Assembly (NCBI GenBank): GCA_013176395.1
Contig: JABMLP010000029.1
Coordinates: forward strand, 455,162 to 519,161
From: Venturia oleaginea
Lineage: Eukaryota > Ascomycota > Dothideomycetes > Venturiales > Venturiaceae
Direction: 5' to 3'
Length of the DNA stretch: 64,000 nucleotides
Shown here: one piece after another, positions 23,989 to 34,878 of the stretch
How the letters are laid out: the number at the start of each line of letters is the position of its first letter
How positions within the stretch are numbered: position 1 is the first letter of the stretch
Translations under genes and position numbers: made by a program
Notes under the pieces: generated by a model
Told to the model about the DNA's origin: nothing
Database searches by the model: none
What the model saw: only the letters and a program-made list of their open reading frames with translations

Positions 23989-25308
23989 CTAAAAGCGCAA
24001 AAGCTTTACCGAATCCGTCACGGCATCACCAAGACCTTTAAAACCTTCCTGTGTGACTTTCCGGCCCGCGAGCTCGAGCGCAAAGGCCAGGGCTGAATCC
24101 GTATAAGCGGAGTAATTCGTTTCGGTTGGGTTGGCGGCGTAGGCGAAGAGGATGGCTGCTATGAATGTGTCGCCGGCACCGATGGTGCTGTGGAAGGTGG
24201 GGTTAGATGATAAAGAGAGGAGGGTGGCAATGGGTGGGAAGTTGGTGAATATTGGGTGGAGAGTTGGCAGGAAATACATACTCGACTATTTTCGAGTCTG
24301 ACGGTAGTGGCCATTGTGATTTGATAAGACGTTGTCTGTACGGTTCCTGGCGGGAGAAGGCAAGAGCTGCTGCGCCTTCTGCGCCCCAGGTGCAGAATTG
24401 GAGGGGGCGGGTTTGGTGGTCTAGTTTTTGGAGAAAGGTGGTTGGGTTGTTGTAGCCTTGGGACTGTGGTTGGGAGTTAGTTGATTCGTACTCGTATTCG
24501 CTGTTTTTCCTTTGGTAGGGAGGGGAATATACCGAGGCCCAGCTTTTGGAGTAGAAGACTATGTGGGCTATTTGGGCGAGTTGTTGCAGGCCTTTTCGGT
24601 TTGGCTTTTCGACTTCGACGCTTATCGTGGCTTTGGTGCAGGTTTTGGCGATGTAGCGCATGCATTTTAGGGTTATTTCTGGGATGCGTCCCTGACCCTG
24701 TTAGCTTGGGATTTTATAGGTGATGATACGAGATACTTCAAAGTGCCACCACTCGTAGTTGCCATAGTTTTGGCTCGTCTCTTTATCGTTAAAATCCTGG
24801 ACCATTTCAATAAATTCTTCATAAGTCATGTCAGGTAACGCGTTGTGATTAACAATAGTCCTACTTCCACTCTCCTTACTCCTGATGATATAACTACTCG
24901 CCGCTTCATCTTCATCATATTTATAGATACATTGATCAAGATTAACACCACATAATGAAGCTTTGATCATCTTCGATGCTGCCGATCTGGGATTCGGCAA
25001 TACAGCCACCATACTCAGTTTTGCCGGCGCTATATCATCTAGATCTGGACATTTGGGGCCGTTTGGAATGCTTCCGGAGATATCTCGCAGATAACTTAGG
25101 ACTTCGAGGGTGTTGGCGCCGTTGCCTCCTCGTCGTCTTGACATGTTTGTTGCGCGGAGTTTGTCATCTTCGCCTGGGAAATGGGGGACACTGGGACATC
25201 TTAGTGGTTAGGGATGTGTTAGATTGAGAGAAGGTTATACTCGAGAATTGTATCGATGTAACAAGCGCCGACGCAGATGATGTGAGGAGTGATGGGAGGA
25301 GTTTCCAT
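23989..25308 (-). CDS. PfkB-family carbohydrate kinase, ketohexokinase-like
   Basis: Five exons (25308-25241, 25190-24737, 24691-24533, 24463-24282, 24187-23989) join in frame to 353 residues. Ribokinase/PfkB landmarks are present in order. The N-terminal beta-strand ICVGACYIDTILDV is followed by HFPGEDDKLRA, and GGNGANTLEVLSYL is the first PfkB signature. DTIGAGDTFIAA near the C-terminus is the second signature, with the catalytic Asp and anion hole. The family phosphorylates sugars and related alcohols with ATP. The two-signature pattern and the DKLRA block resemble ketohexokinase-like fungal proteins, but the substrate is not certain. The gene diverges from the N-acetyltransferase across 357 bp. 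Splice sites are conventional, with branch-like CTAAC elements before acceptors. Confidence 0.88.
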
Positions 25309-25665
25309 AGTTTTATTGGTAGGTGGATGTTGACGAAGAAATTATGGGCCGTGTGATGCGTTTTATGTACCATTCTGAGGAGTTCACAAGCAATCATAGA
25401 ATAAGTCGGTCTCAGGGCCACGCAGGCTCAGTGCCAAAACTATGACGCACCCGCTCCCATGCTCCGCGCTCGCGCTCGCGCACTCTCATCAACAACATCT
25501 TTCCAACCTATCTCCATCAGACGCAGAACGCGTGTCTATTAACGGTCGCTTTTTTCTGGCAGCTTAAATCTCGTCGACCAAACCATCCGGCCCTGACGCT
25601 TACTGACGTCTAATTCCATCAACCGGCGAAAGACTCCAAATCTCTCATCTCTTAACTTCTCAATC
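25309..25665. promoter_or_regulatory. Shared divergent promoter of PfkB kinase and N-acetyltransferase
   Basis: The two start codons are 357 bp apart on opposite strands, so this segment must hold both promoters. A CRE/AP-1-like TGACGTC occurs at about 25603, near the N-acetyltransferase start, and a GCTCGCGCTCGCGC tract lies near 25467. No TATA box is obvious. Joint regulation of the pair is plausible but inferred. Confidence 0.5.
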
Positions 25666-26664
25666 ATGGCTCTGGGTCGATTCAAGCTCTCAAAAGATCA
25701 ACTATCAGAATACTTCGAACGTGTCAGCCTCCCGTCCACCAAATGTGTTCTTGATGTCACCGCTCTCGACGACACTTCTAAGCTCTCTTATCTCAATTTA
25801 ATCCAAAAGCATCATTTGGTGAAAGTGCCATGGGAAAACCTGACTCAACATTACTCCTGGCATCGAGTGGTCTACCTTGATCCACGCCACCTCTTCCGAA
25901 AGATCGTCCAAGACCCAGCTGGCAATGCACGTGGAGGCTATTGCTTCGAAGTCAACAATTTCTTCTCCACTGTATTGTACAGTTTGGGGTTCGACGTCTA
26001 CATGGGTGGATCAAGGATTTACTCGCCGAAGCTGAAAAAGTACGGCGGCTGGACTCATGTGATCAATCTTGTAACAATCAATGGAGTGAAATATATGCTC
26101 GATGGTGGATATGGCGGAAACGGACCTTGCCGACCAATTGCTGTTGAAGATGGGAAGATTGTGGACCATGTGAAGCCAGCACAAATGAGGTTGGTCTACG
26201 AAGCTATTCCACAGCATCTGGATAGGTCACAAAAAGTGTGGGTGTGTCAGCATCGTTATGACGATAACGCCGAATGGACCCCAATCTATTGCTTCGTGGA
26301 GCTCGAGTTCCTACCCGAGGACCTGTCTGTGTCCAATCTCGCTCCGGGAATATCAAAAACATCATTTTTCACGCACAAGGTTGTCGCCGCACGATTTACT
26401 ACAGAATCAGAAACAGAAGATGCTCCGGGTCCTGGAACTCCAGGGCAGCAAGAGCTAGGAGAGGAAATTGATGGGTCCATTACACTCTCACACGACACGC
26501 TAAAATGGCGGCGACATGGAAAGAAGATGGTCGACGTAAAACTGGGGAATGAGGAGGAAAGATTGGATGCTTTGAAGAAATACTTTGGAATTACTTTGAG
26601 TGAGGATGATAAGGAAGCCATTCAAGGGACGTCGACAGAGCTAGGAGTGCAATGGTCTATCTGA
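25666..26664 (+). CDS. Arylamine N-acetyltransferase (NAT) family protein
   Basis: This is a single-exon gene of 332 residues. The Cys-His-Asp catalytic triad of the NAT family is visible as Cys93 in ARGGYCFEVN, His131 in GGWTHVINLV and Asp146 in MLDGGYGG. The VPWENLT block near residue 55 is also typical. NATs transfer an acyl group from CoA to arylamines, arylhydrazines or arylhydroxylamines. Some fungal NATs use malonyl-CoA and detoxify plant benzoxazolinone products (known in Fusarium FDB2/NAT1). The insert around residues 245-265 is acidic and Pro/Gly-rich and varies in this family. Donor CoA and substrate cannot be told from sequence. The gene appears intact. Confidence 0.93.
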   Translation: MALGRFKLSKDQLSEYFERVSLPSTKCVLDVTALDDTSKLSYLNLIQKHHLVKVPWENLTQHYSWHRVVYLDPRHLFRKIVQDPAGNARGGYCFEVNNFFSTVLYSLGFDVYMGGSRIYSPKLKKYGGWTHVINLVTINGVKYMLDGGYGGNGPCRPIAVEDGKIVDHVKPAQMRLVYEAIPQHLDRSQKVWVCQHRYDDNAEWTPIYCFVELEFLPEDLSVSNLAPGISKTSFFTHKVVAARFTTESETEDAPGPGTPGQQELGEEIDGSITLSHDTLKWRRHGKKMVDVKLGNEEERLDALKKYFGITLSEDDKEAIQGTSTELGVQWSI

Positions 26665-27373
26665 AAGCTGCGTGCATAATATCAAGTCCAGCACACTGGA
26701 AACCATAAGATAAGACCGGTCTGACGCTGCTTCGTCCACCAGAAAGAAACCTTCAGACCTTTTACTTAGATACAATCAAGCACAAGTCATATGCATACGA
26801 AGCAAGCCCACCCCCAACCTTCATACTAACCGACAAGCGTTCAGGATTGATCTGAGGATCAAATCGGTTAGACGACAATTGAATTGGGAGATACATCGGA
26901 CGGCTAGGATCTAGTGAGCCTCCAAAGAACCTGAGCAAGGGAAGGTACTTAAGGTAAGTACTTCTAGACTGATATTGCCCTTACCCCAAACCCGCGGACC
27001 AGAACAAGAGAACACAGGTGTCAAGAAGGTCTTGACATAATCAACTGTGTTGAGAAACGAGTTCCCCGTAACATCTCCCTATGGTGTTTTCTCGATATAT
27101 CTATATTAATACTAAGTAGATCCCTAGCTTTTTTTTATATAAATAAGCTACGGTGTTCCCTTACCTATTCCTTCTAAAATCATTAAAATCGGTAAAGAAT
27201 TAAGATCGTAGTGTGGCCGTAAAGAAGACGACTTTTGGTAAGGAATCGCAAAAAAGTGCTTTCCGGCCCCTGTGTAGTCAATTCTAACGTACCCGTGGAG
27301 TAGGCATACGGCATATAGCTATTATATACTATGTTAAATCCGAATACTATTAGTTCCCTTGAAGTTAGATTAT
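26665..27373. other. 3' flank of the NAT gene, no supported gene
   Basis: This is AT-rich non-coding DNA leading to the second LTR-like copy. No motif is recognised. Confidence 0.4.
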
Positions 27374-27629
27374 TGTCACGGGGCGGGTTCGGGTATCAGG
27401 AGGAAGGAGCAGCAGCAGGAACAGGTATCATTCAACAGGCTACATACGAACTGGCAGGCAAACCAACAGGCAGGTTTGACGACAGGACGTGGCTCAATGA
27501 GCTACGTATTGGTTGAAGCAACGCAGGCTTTTAAAACCTTTCCTCGGCAGAACTACGGTTCTGCCTTGATCACGTACCGTGAGGCCACCCCAACGGCGGG
27601 AGAGACTTGTCCGCGGTCGTACCGTGACA
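27374..27629 (-). mobile_element. 256-bp solo LTR-like element, copy 2 (inverted)
   Basis: This is the inverted counterpart of 15450-15705, with the same length and TGTCACGG..CCGTGACA ends and five mismatches by eye, four of them transitions. Its left flank is ATTAT and its right flank ATTGT, so its own two sides show no direct duplication. The reverse complement of its left flank (ATAAT) equals the left flank of copy 1. Confidence 0.75.
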
Positions 27630-27737
27630 ATTGTACTTGGTGTTGTCTTCATATACCCTTTCAGGGAAAAACCACGAGATCTTGCTTATAACGAGCCAGT
27701 TATCTCATAAATCAGACGACTCTTTTCGCCAGATCTA

Positions 27738-27932
27738 GCGCGGCTACGCCGCTTGTTTTTTAATTAGGGACCTACCCCGACCCTCCTTAGCAATCTTCTA
27801 CCAATTATAGCCCCTTACCCCCCAAGTAACATATAGCGGAGCCGTTTTAGGAGTAGCGGTTATAATCAGCCGAGGGGCGTTAAGGAGGGTTGGAGTGGGT
27901 CCTTAATTATAACTTGAGCGACGTAGCCGTGC
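27738..27932. mobile_element. Foldback/MITE-like element, about 195 bp
   Basis: About 52 bp at the left (beginning GCGCGGCTACGCCGCTTG, continuing through ACCCTCCTTA-like sequence) are inverted and imperfectly repeated at the right end (reverse complement beginning GCACGGCTACGTCGCTCAAG). The interior of about 90 bp is unrelated and AT-rich. There is no coding capacity. This matches a MITE-like or foldback structure. I could not confirm a target-site duplication. Confidence 0.6.
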
Positions 27933-28217
27933 CGCCCGGAAAAACCAACCAGAGCATCTGATTCATGAGATAACGAGCAAGGACATTGGCCAATACGCTG
28001 TGTTGGATCCTGCTCGTGTTCGCTGCAAGATTATGCCGCGCGCTACTTATGCGACTGATTGCAGCGTTCCAATGTTTGTTCGCAAACACTACTTCTTTTC
28101 AACAGTACCCCCTCAAATTGAGTTCTCTACCCTTGCAAAGTTCTTCTGAATAACCAAACTACATACCCTCAAACAATACCATCTACCACCACATAAACAC
28201 ACTCGGAGGCGGCAAAA

Positions 28218-29770
28218 ATGGCTCATCGCTCTATTCAACCTGTTCTCCATCGTGAAGAAACGCGCCGGCGCCCTAGTGCCTACAGTGGTGGTTATTTCTT
28301 TGAAATTTACGTTGACGATGTATATCAGGGGAAGTACATTGTAGTCAAGAAGCTGGGGTTTGTGGGTAAGTTCATCCGCTCTACGTATCATGAAAGGGTC
28401 ACCCATGAAGTACTCACCATTACTTGTGCAAGCTACAGTCGGGCTTGTTCACGACTTCTACAAGGATCGATATTTTGCGATGAAGGTACTATCGACAAAG
28501 TGCTACGATTACTTTGAGGTCGAGATACTGGAGCACCTTGGGTTAAACGAATCCCAACATGCTGGACACCGATATATCTCAAATTTAGTAGACCCCTTCT
28601 CCAAGCAAGCCACTATCGGTAGGACGAAATTTCTGATAGCCGAGGTGATGACGGAAACATTGCCGCCCTTCGTGGAAAGAATTTAGCACATGTCTCCGGA
28701 GAAGATCATGAAGAAGTTCGTCAAGCAACTTCTCCTTGCACTTGATCATGCCCATAAGTCCGGAGTGATACATACAGGTACGTGCAACTTTCAATGTCTT
28801 CCAGAGTGGTCTTAACTGACATTTTAATAGACATCAAGCCCGATAATATCATGGTACAGCTCCCCGATGAGAGTATAATAAAAAAAGCTGTCACTCCATG
28901 GAAGCCTTTCAAGGTGGAAAATAAGGAACCGAATTTTCTCTACTGGCCTAATGACGACTCTGATCTCATGTGTCGTCAGCATGGAATCTATCACTCAACA
29001 GTGCTCGGGATAAAGCCATCTCAGCAAACGTTATTTAAAATGGGAGAGTTCCACCTCGATGAGGATGCGGCCGAAGAGTATATCTTAAGCTTCGATGTGA
29101 CTGCCTCCAATTCTTCAAGCATGTCTTTGGCTAACATATCTGTAGGTTTCCCTCTGTGATTGGGGTTTTGCCAGCTGGACGCATCACCATCTGTACGAAG
29201 GTATCTCGAACATAAAAATGAAATCCCCTGAGGTTCGACTCGGAGCGCCGTGGGATACCAAGACGAACTTATGGTCACTCGGTGGTATTCGAGGCCCTCA
29301 GCGACTGCGACATGTTCAATTGTGGAAAACGCGAGACACAATACAGATACTTCACGGAAGAGGAGCGGAAATTTCAAGAGCTGAAGCGTCAAAACGAGCG
29401 AAAACGTCGATGGCGGTAAGATCAGGAGATGCCGCAAACCGATGATAAAAAGCAGGAATTCCGGAAGAGCGGGAATAGTTACGATTTAGGCGTCCACTTC
29501 GACGAAATCGTCTCAATTATCGAGCCGTTCTCCCCAGCCTTCTTGGGGCACATTAGCAGCGACAAGAATAAGGCTGGCGCCTAAAGTCTATGTTCAACAC
29601 TGATGGTACTATTTGGTGTTACGAGGAATATAACCTGGCGCCTTTGGAGGAGCGATTCCCTCATATGCTCGAGGGCGAGGAAAAGGATAACACCCTCGAA
29701 TTCCTACGGAAGATGGTGCGAGTAGATCCGGAAGACCGAAGTAGTGTTGATGAACTGCTTCAGGAGCCAT
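28218..29770 (+). pseudogene. SRPK-like protein kinase pseudogene
   Basis: A fungal SR-protein-kinase-like gene can be followed: GGYFFEIYVDDVYQGKYIVV, an intron (GTAAGT..CAAG) and RYFAMKVLSTKCYDYFEVEI with the VAIK-type Lys. Then comes EVMTETLPPFVE, a second intron, HTDIKPDNIMVQ (HRD-equivalent with Thr for Arg), DWGFASWTHHHL (DFG-equivalent DWG), SPEVRLGAPWDTKTNLWSLG and the C-lobe RKMVRVDPEDRSSVDELLQE. Reading is broken by a TAG after PFVERI, a frameshift before DWG, and further stops and shifts in the C-lobe (near 29425 and 29582). The last codons run straight into the copia LTR at 29771. It is a dead gene whose 3' end is cut at the retrotransposon. Confidence 0.75.
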
Positions 29771-29997
29771 TATCTGAAGTTGGAACAACACCAAATGTGA
29801 GAGGTAAACTGAGGTAAGATATCGATTCAATGAGTGACTGCATAACCCTCGAACTGAGTGGAAAATAAGGGCTATCTATACAAAGAGAGTGTACTGACGT
29901 AGGTTCTGACACCGCAGAGATACCGAGCAAACAAGAGTGAGAACAAACAGGTTTGAAACGACTTAGAAACCGTTGGTGTTACCACCATATTGCAACA
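29771..29997 (-). repeat. 3' LTR of the copia element, 227 bp
   Basis: This is nearly identical to the 5' LTR over about 170 bp but has about 25 extra bp near its 3' end: CCAAATGTGAGAGGTAAACT and what follows replace the shorter sequence of the other copies. It ends TATCTGAAG when read on the plus strand, like the 5' LTR and the solo LTR. The insertion is specific to this copy. Confidence 0.75.
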
Positions 29998-30392
29998 CAC
30001 CCTCTCAGAATCAAAGAGTGATTCTGTATTGAAATGAAGTGCCAAGAACTGGTGATAGTGCCAGATTTGGTGTTACAAAAATAAGGAATCCGAGCTAAAG
30101 AAGTGAAAAAATAGCCAAATGAGTGACAGGGCTCGAAAAAGAAGCTGTACAGTCGCCTAAATAGGCTAGCGCCATGATAATAGCAATGATGATAGTAATG
30201 ACTGAGAGCAATTCAACCATTGAATGGCTCATTCAGGGCTTTGATGGCTTCCTCAAGGTCCACCATTCTGAGCAGTTTGATGAAGTGTGAATGCGCTTGA
30301 GGCGTGAGGATTTTGGTGAGTTTCTTGCTGGCATTGGTGACCAGGTATCTCGGCCGTGGTCTAGGCCGAATCGGGACGAGATCTTTTCGATG

Positions 30393-33300
30393 TTATGCAT
30401 CTTGCACGAGCGCAATTGATCGATTCTCGAGGTTCCTGATGATTCGAATGCCGAGGAAGTATTGAGGTTCACCGAGGCGCTTGATTTCGTATTCTGCAGC
30501 GAGGGCGGTCTCAAAGTCATTCAAAAGATGCATTTGAGAGGGAGGGCAAGCAACAATAATGTCATCTACAAAGAACAGCACAATGAGGCCGCCATTTGTA
30601 AAGAGACAACCGATTCCAGGAACTGGTTTGAGTCCGAGTTTGAGGAGGGTCTTCGTGAAGTGTTGTTGCCAGAGATGTGGTGATTGCTTGAGGCCATAAA
30701 ACGCTCTTCGGAGACGTATGTAGCCACCAGGTGGTCCAGGGAAGCCATCTGGATAGGTAATGAATACCAGATCTCCAATTGTGGCGTTGATGAATGCATT
30801 GACAATGTCAAACTGTCTCATTTCAAGTCCGAAATAAGCGATGATGGCCATAAGTGCACGGAAGATTCTGGCGGCCAAGGTAGTTGCAGAGGTCTCTGCG
30901 TAAGTGACTTGTAGATCACCTCTGACTACCAATCTGGCTTTGTATGATACCAGGAATCCGTCTGAATCTTGCTTGTATGTCCAAACCCACATAGTTGGAA
31001 TCGCTGTATGGTTCTCAGGTAGTGATGCAACTGGCTCAAAGGTACCTTGGTCAATAATCCGTGAATGCTCTTTCTGAGTTGCCTTAAGGAATCCTTGGTG
31101 GTGAGGGTGTTTGAGCATGGCCTTCCAGTGCTTTGGTGGCGGAGGCAATGAACTGACCAGGACCTTTTTCACCTCAGAGGCAAAAGATAGGGCTTGAGTG
31201 AGTCCTAAAGTAACACCAGATAGATCTTCAGTGGTGGTAAGAAGCCCAATATGACGTTGCTTCCTGACACGCTTGGTGGTGAGAATTTCGTCGCTCAGAA
31301 TCGTCTTTTCTGGACCATATTCCACCGTGTATGATGACCCTGATGGCCCTGCAAGTAGAGCTGGATCTGGATTGACTGGTGATACTGGTGTAGAGGAGAT
31401 AGGAGACTCATCAGTTGGCGAATTAACCGCACCCGCATCAGTGACAGATGGAGTTGGAGACGGAGTTGGAAGTTGTCCCACTTGATCGATTGATTTTGAG
31501 GTTGGAACCTCATCAGTATCAAAGAAGACATTGTCAACCATTGAGTCAAGCTCCTGGAAGCCAAAACCTGATTCTATTGCGACTTCTGTACTGCTACTTG
31601 GTGATGATGGTTCTTCTACATCTAAATGCATGCTTGTGAGACTGGGAAGAGGAGTCTGAATCTCAATGTAATCAGTCACCCTCTCAGAAACACCAAGTAC
31701 AGGAATATCGTGATGTTTGCACAAGTGATTCTGGTTCAATCTGACATCCCGTGTCCGGATAACCCTGCGTTGAGATGGGATCCACACCCAGTAGATACCT
31801 GTAGAATCAAAGCCGACGTAATAACCAATGAACGCACGTGGTTCCATCTTCCTGAGGCGGCGAGATTTCGGGATCTATTTATCAAGACAGTAGGCAACTG
31901 AGCGAAACTTGATAAGGTGGCGGCCATCAGGCTTCTTCTTGAACACCAGTTCAAAGGGAGTCTTCCACCCTAAGGCGGCAGTTGGTGTGCGATTCAGCAA
32001 AATTGCAGCGTAAGGCATGGTTGCAAGCCACATATTGAGAGGAATCCCTGAGGACTCAATGAGGCAACGAGGCACGGTGGTGATGGATCTCCCTGCTCTT
32101 TCTGCCTTGCCATTCTGGGCCCGAGTGTCTGGTGCAGATGGCTCTCTGATGATGCCGCGAATACGGAGTTCATAGTCAAAAGCATCATCTTTGAAGTCAT
32201 CAGTCTGAATGTACTTGACCTTGAAACCCCAGTTTAATTCGATGATGTTCAAATGTTCCACCAAAACCTCTCTGTAGGATGATTTTTTGGCGTGACTTGC
32301 ACAGAGATGGAAGCGAGATAGTGTGCAGAGAGTATGGCAAGTATAGAAGTCATTGTTGTAGCCTTCATCGTGATGGATCCAGTCAAAGGCAATTCGCTCA
32401 AATGGCTTTGAAACTGGTGTGCTTCTCTCTGGATAACGAGAGACTTGACGAGTCATCTTTGATAATGCACACGTTTGACAATCCGTAATGCACTGTGGTG
32501 CAGTTGATTGGTCGGTGATGATGATACCATTGACATTGTCCTCAAGGTGGGACATAGTCCCCTTCGAAATATGGCCATAGATCTCGTGAATGGCCTTGCC
32601 ATCAACTGATAATGGAGGCTTTTGACGAGCTGATTTTCGCACTGTGGTGGCGAATGAGGTAGATGGAATCACCCTCTGAGGAAGTGACTCCGGGTTTTGT
32701 GACACTACAAACATAGAACCTTCTCTCTTGAAAAGGATAATAACTTCTCCTTGAGCAGTGGCGATGGTTCCAGCGTTGAAATCCACCAAAAAACCCTTAT
32801 CAAGGAGCTTTGCCAGGCTCAATACATTGGTAGCATAGCCAGGGCAAAAAAGTACTCCTTCCAGATGAGCGTTGCCCTCACCAAATGGAGTTTGTACAGT
32901 AAATGAAACCTTGCCCCGGGCAAAGATTTCAGTAGATCCAGTGCCTGAAATAACTGACTCTCCTGGAGAGCCATCTGAGGTTGCTGAAAAGATAGATGAA
33001 TTGTTGGTAATATGATCTGATGAGCCACTGTCAAGGAACCATAAGTTGCGGTAACTTGAAGTGGATTCAGTGATGAATGAGACTGCTATTGGAGTTGACG
33101 TCACTCGAGTAGCAAGTGCAAAGTTGGGCTTTCCAGATGAATTGATAGAATCCTGGGTAGTAGCCGTGGTGGTAGAGTTTTGACGAATGACCCACCGATC
33201 CATATGGTTTTTGAGAGCAGCTGATGGTGTCTTCAATGCAGTAGCAACTTTGTTGGCAGCAGAGACATCAGACCTCCATTCGGGTGTCCTCAATTCGGGG

Positions 33301-33635
33301 TGAAGGTAACGGCATTGGCTGAACCATTCTTTGACACCACAGACACATTTTGGAGGTGACTTAGAGGGTTTGGAATTGGAGCTTCCGGGTAACGATGGTT
33401 GATGGCCATTGAGTGTTGCCGTTTGAAATGATGTATGTGATAAATCTTTGCGATGGGAGTTGATAGACCTTTCAGCATTGAATTCTTCGATGAGCTGCTG
33501 AATTGAGGTCGCTGTCTCTCCTCTTACCACTGACCTGGTGATAGAGAGACGTTGTGATGAAGCCCAAGAGCTGTCATAAGAATGTACAGCTTCAAGGAAT
33601 GCATACAAAGGTCTCTCTCCACTAACCTCAGGCAA
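30393..33635 (-). pseudogene. Copia pol: protease, integrase, reverse transcriptase (broken)
   Basis: Two long frames in the same phase are separated by one TAG at 31875 (LDK-stop-IPK). The first holds a Cys-rich knuckle-like CVCGVKEWFSQC, the protease site FLDSGSSDHI and the integrase zinc region with CQTCALSK. The integrase catalytic residues follow: Asp in FDWIHHDEGY, Asp in IQTDDF and Glu in NGKAERAGRS. The second holds the copia RT fingers and palm: WVWTYKQDSDGFLVSYKARL, QFDIVNAFINA, FYGLKQSPHLW and the catalytic box FVDDI (FVDD in place of YVDD). After QYFLGIRI the frame is lost and no RNase H with a DEDD set is found. One C-to-T change could explain the TAG. Confidence 0.85.
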
Positions 33636-34442
33636 GTCTGATGAAATATGATGGTGCAGGCCAAGTATTCATTGGACACTTGAGAAACAGCTTGCAGAGG
33701 GATCAAAAAGATTGAATGGCTCGCTGTCCTAAGTGATGGCATAAAGCCTGACTATATACACATAACTGTAGAAACTTCTAGAGGTGAATGTATGAGGTTA
33801 TCGCAGATCCTCAGTGTGGAGTATATGAACTTCATATGATGCCAAGACATTCCCATCTCAAGATGTTTCAACAAAGTCCACCCTTACGGCGTCACGATAG
33901 GCCTTGTCCCACTTCATCAACCAAGCCTCAATTGAGCTTCCTTTGGGACCCTTGCAGACCGCCTGATAGTCGCGTAAAACCTCAAATTCCCTAGCTCTTT
34001 TGGTGGGGGCAATCATCTTCTTGAGGGCCGTCAACATCTACCAAACTGTAGTGGAATCAGTTAGCAGACTGGCGTATTCTGCGGAGATAGATTCCTCAAT
34101 TGACACCATTGAAGCTTCAAGTTTAGTATCAACCCTTGACCATAGCTTCCATTTTTCTCTGTGGTCATCTTGTAAAAGTTTGTATAGCGTGCGGTTCTCG
34201 GTAGAGAGATCATTAACCGTAATATTGCGGTCTACATTTGAGGCCTTGCTTGTAGCCTCGTAGGCCGAGGGTGTTGAAGGCTCTTGAGGTAGGGTAGGCT
34301 CGTCAATTGCTGGATTAGCGTATTTCCAGATTCCGGCGCGAGTGAGGTTGGCCTTGTGGCGTGCAAACCAGTCATCCCAGTCTTTTGGAGATGTCAGAAT
34401 GACTTCTGAGGCCTTGAGGGTTCTTGTAGATTGTGCAGGCAT
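33636..34442 (-). pseudogene. Copia gag relic
   Basis: A likely start at 34442 (MPAQSTRTLKASEV) opens a gag-like chain with DWDDWFARHKANL and continues to a TAG at 34038. The same frame resumes as MLTALKKMIAPTKRAREFEV and SSIEAWLMKWDKAYRDA before a TGA and later a TAA. At least three stops are present, two of them explainable as CAA/CAG/CGA to stop transitions. Upstream Met codons extend into the leader and LTR and are unlikely starts. Confidence 0.65.
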
Positions 34443-34665
34443 CGTGCAGAGCGTTGTGCAGCGATGGAGGTTGAAAAGTGATAATGTGTTGTAGGAACTT
34501 CCCTCGGAGGAGACGTCGGGGTCGGGGCAGAATAGCTGTAAATACGAAAGATATGCGTAGATTGTGCCTGAATCAGCAGCTCTAGGCCTGAAGAGGAGTA
34601 TTGAACGAATACGGTAAGCTCGAAGTAGTTTAGCGTATTCTGATGGAGACCCTTGAGCGATAGCC

Positions 34666-34676
34666 GGGCTCATAAC
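34666..34676 (-). other. Primer-binding site matching the initiator tRNA-Met anticodon arm
   Basis: Read in element orientation, GTTATGAGCCC lies immediately after the 5' LTR. It is the exact complement of the anticodon-loop sequence GGGCTCATAAC found in eukaryotic initiator tRNA-Met. Drosophila copia is known to prime from an initiator tRNA half cut in the anticodon loop. The usual Ty1-type site complementary to the tRNA 3' end (TGGTAGCGCC) is not seen. Confidence 0.65.
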
Positions 34677-34878
34677 TATCTGAAGTGGAACAACACAATG
34701 TATGAATTCAATGAGTGACTGCATAACCCTCGAACTGAGTGGAAAATATGGGCTATCTATACAAAGAGAGTGTACTGACGTAGGTTCTGACACCGCAGAG
34801 ATACCGAGCAAACAAGAGTGAGAACAAACAGGTTTGAAACGACTTAGAAACCGTTGGTGTTACCACCATATTGCAACA
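34677..34878 (-). repeat. 5' LTR of the copia element, 202 bp
   Basis: In element orientation it begins TGTTGCAATATGGTGG and ends CCACTTCAGATA, next to the primer-binding site. The end is defined by comparison with the solo LTR at 40781-40983, which has a perfect target duplication. A TATA-like TTTGTATAGATAG lies inside. It differs from the 3' LTR by one substitution in the shared core plus the 25-bp insertion. Confidence 0.85.

Larger units (their letters stand above)
29771..34878 (-). mobile_element. Ty1/copia-type LTR retrotransposon, defective
   Basis: Two LTRs in direct orientation flank gag, protease, integrase and reverse-transcriptase sequence on the minus strand, in the Ty1/copia order with integrase before RT. 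A primer-binding site lies directly inside the 5' LTR, and a purine tract (GAGAGGGTG) lies directly before the 3' LTR. Gag holds several stops, pol has an in-frame TAG between integrase and RT, and the RNase H domain is missing. The element cannot move by itself as it stands. Its outer 5-bp flanks (GCCAT and ATTCC) do not match. It sits at the 3' end of the kinase pseudogene. Confidence 0.88.

Noticed and set aside
29771..34878. Treating the long frames as live copia genes
   Set aside because: Gag has at least three stops, pol one, and RNase H is missing.
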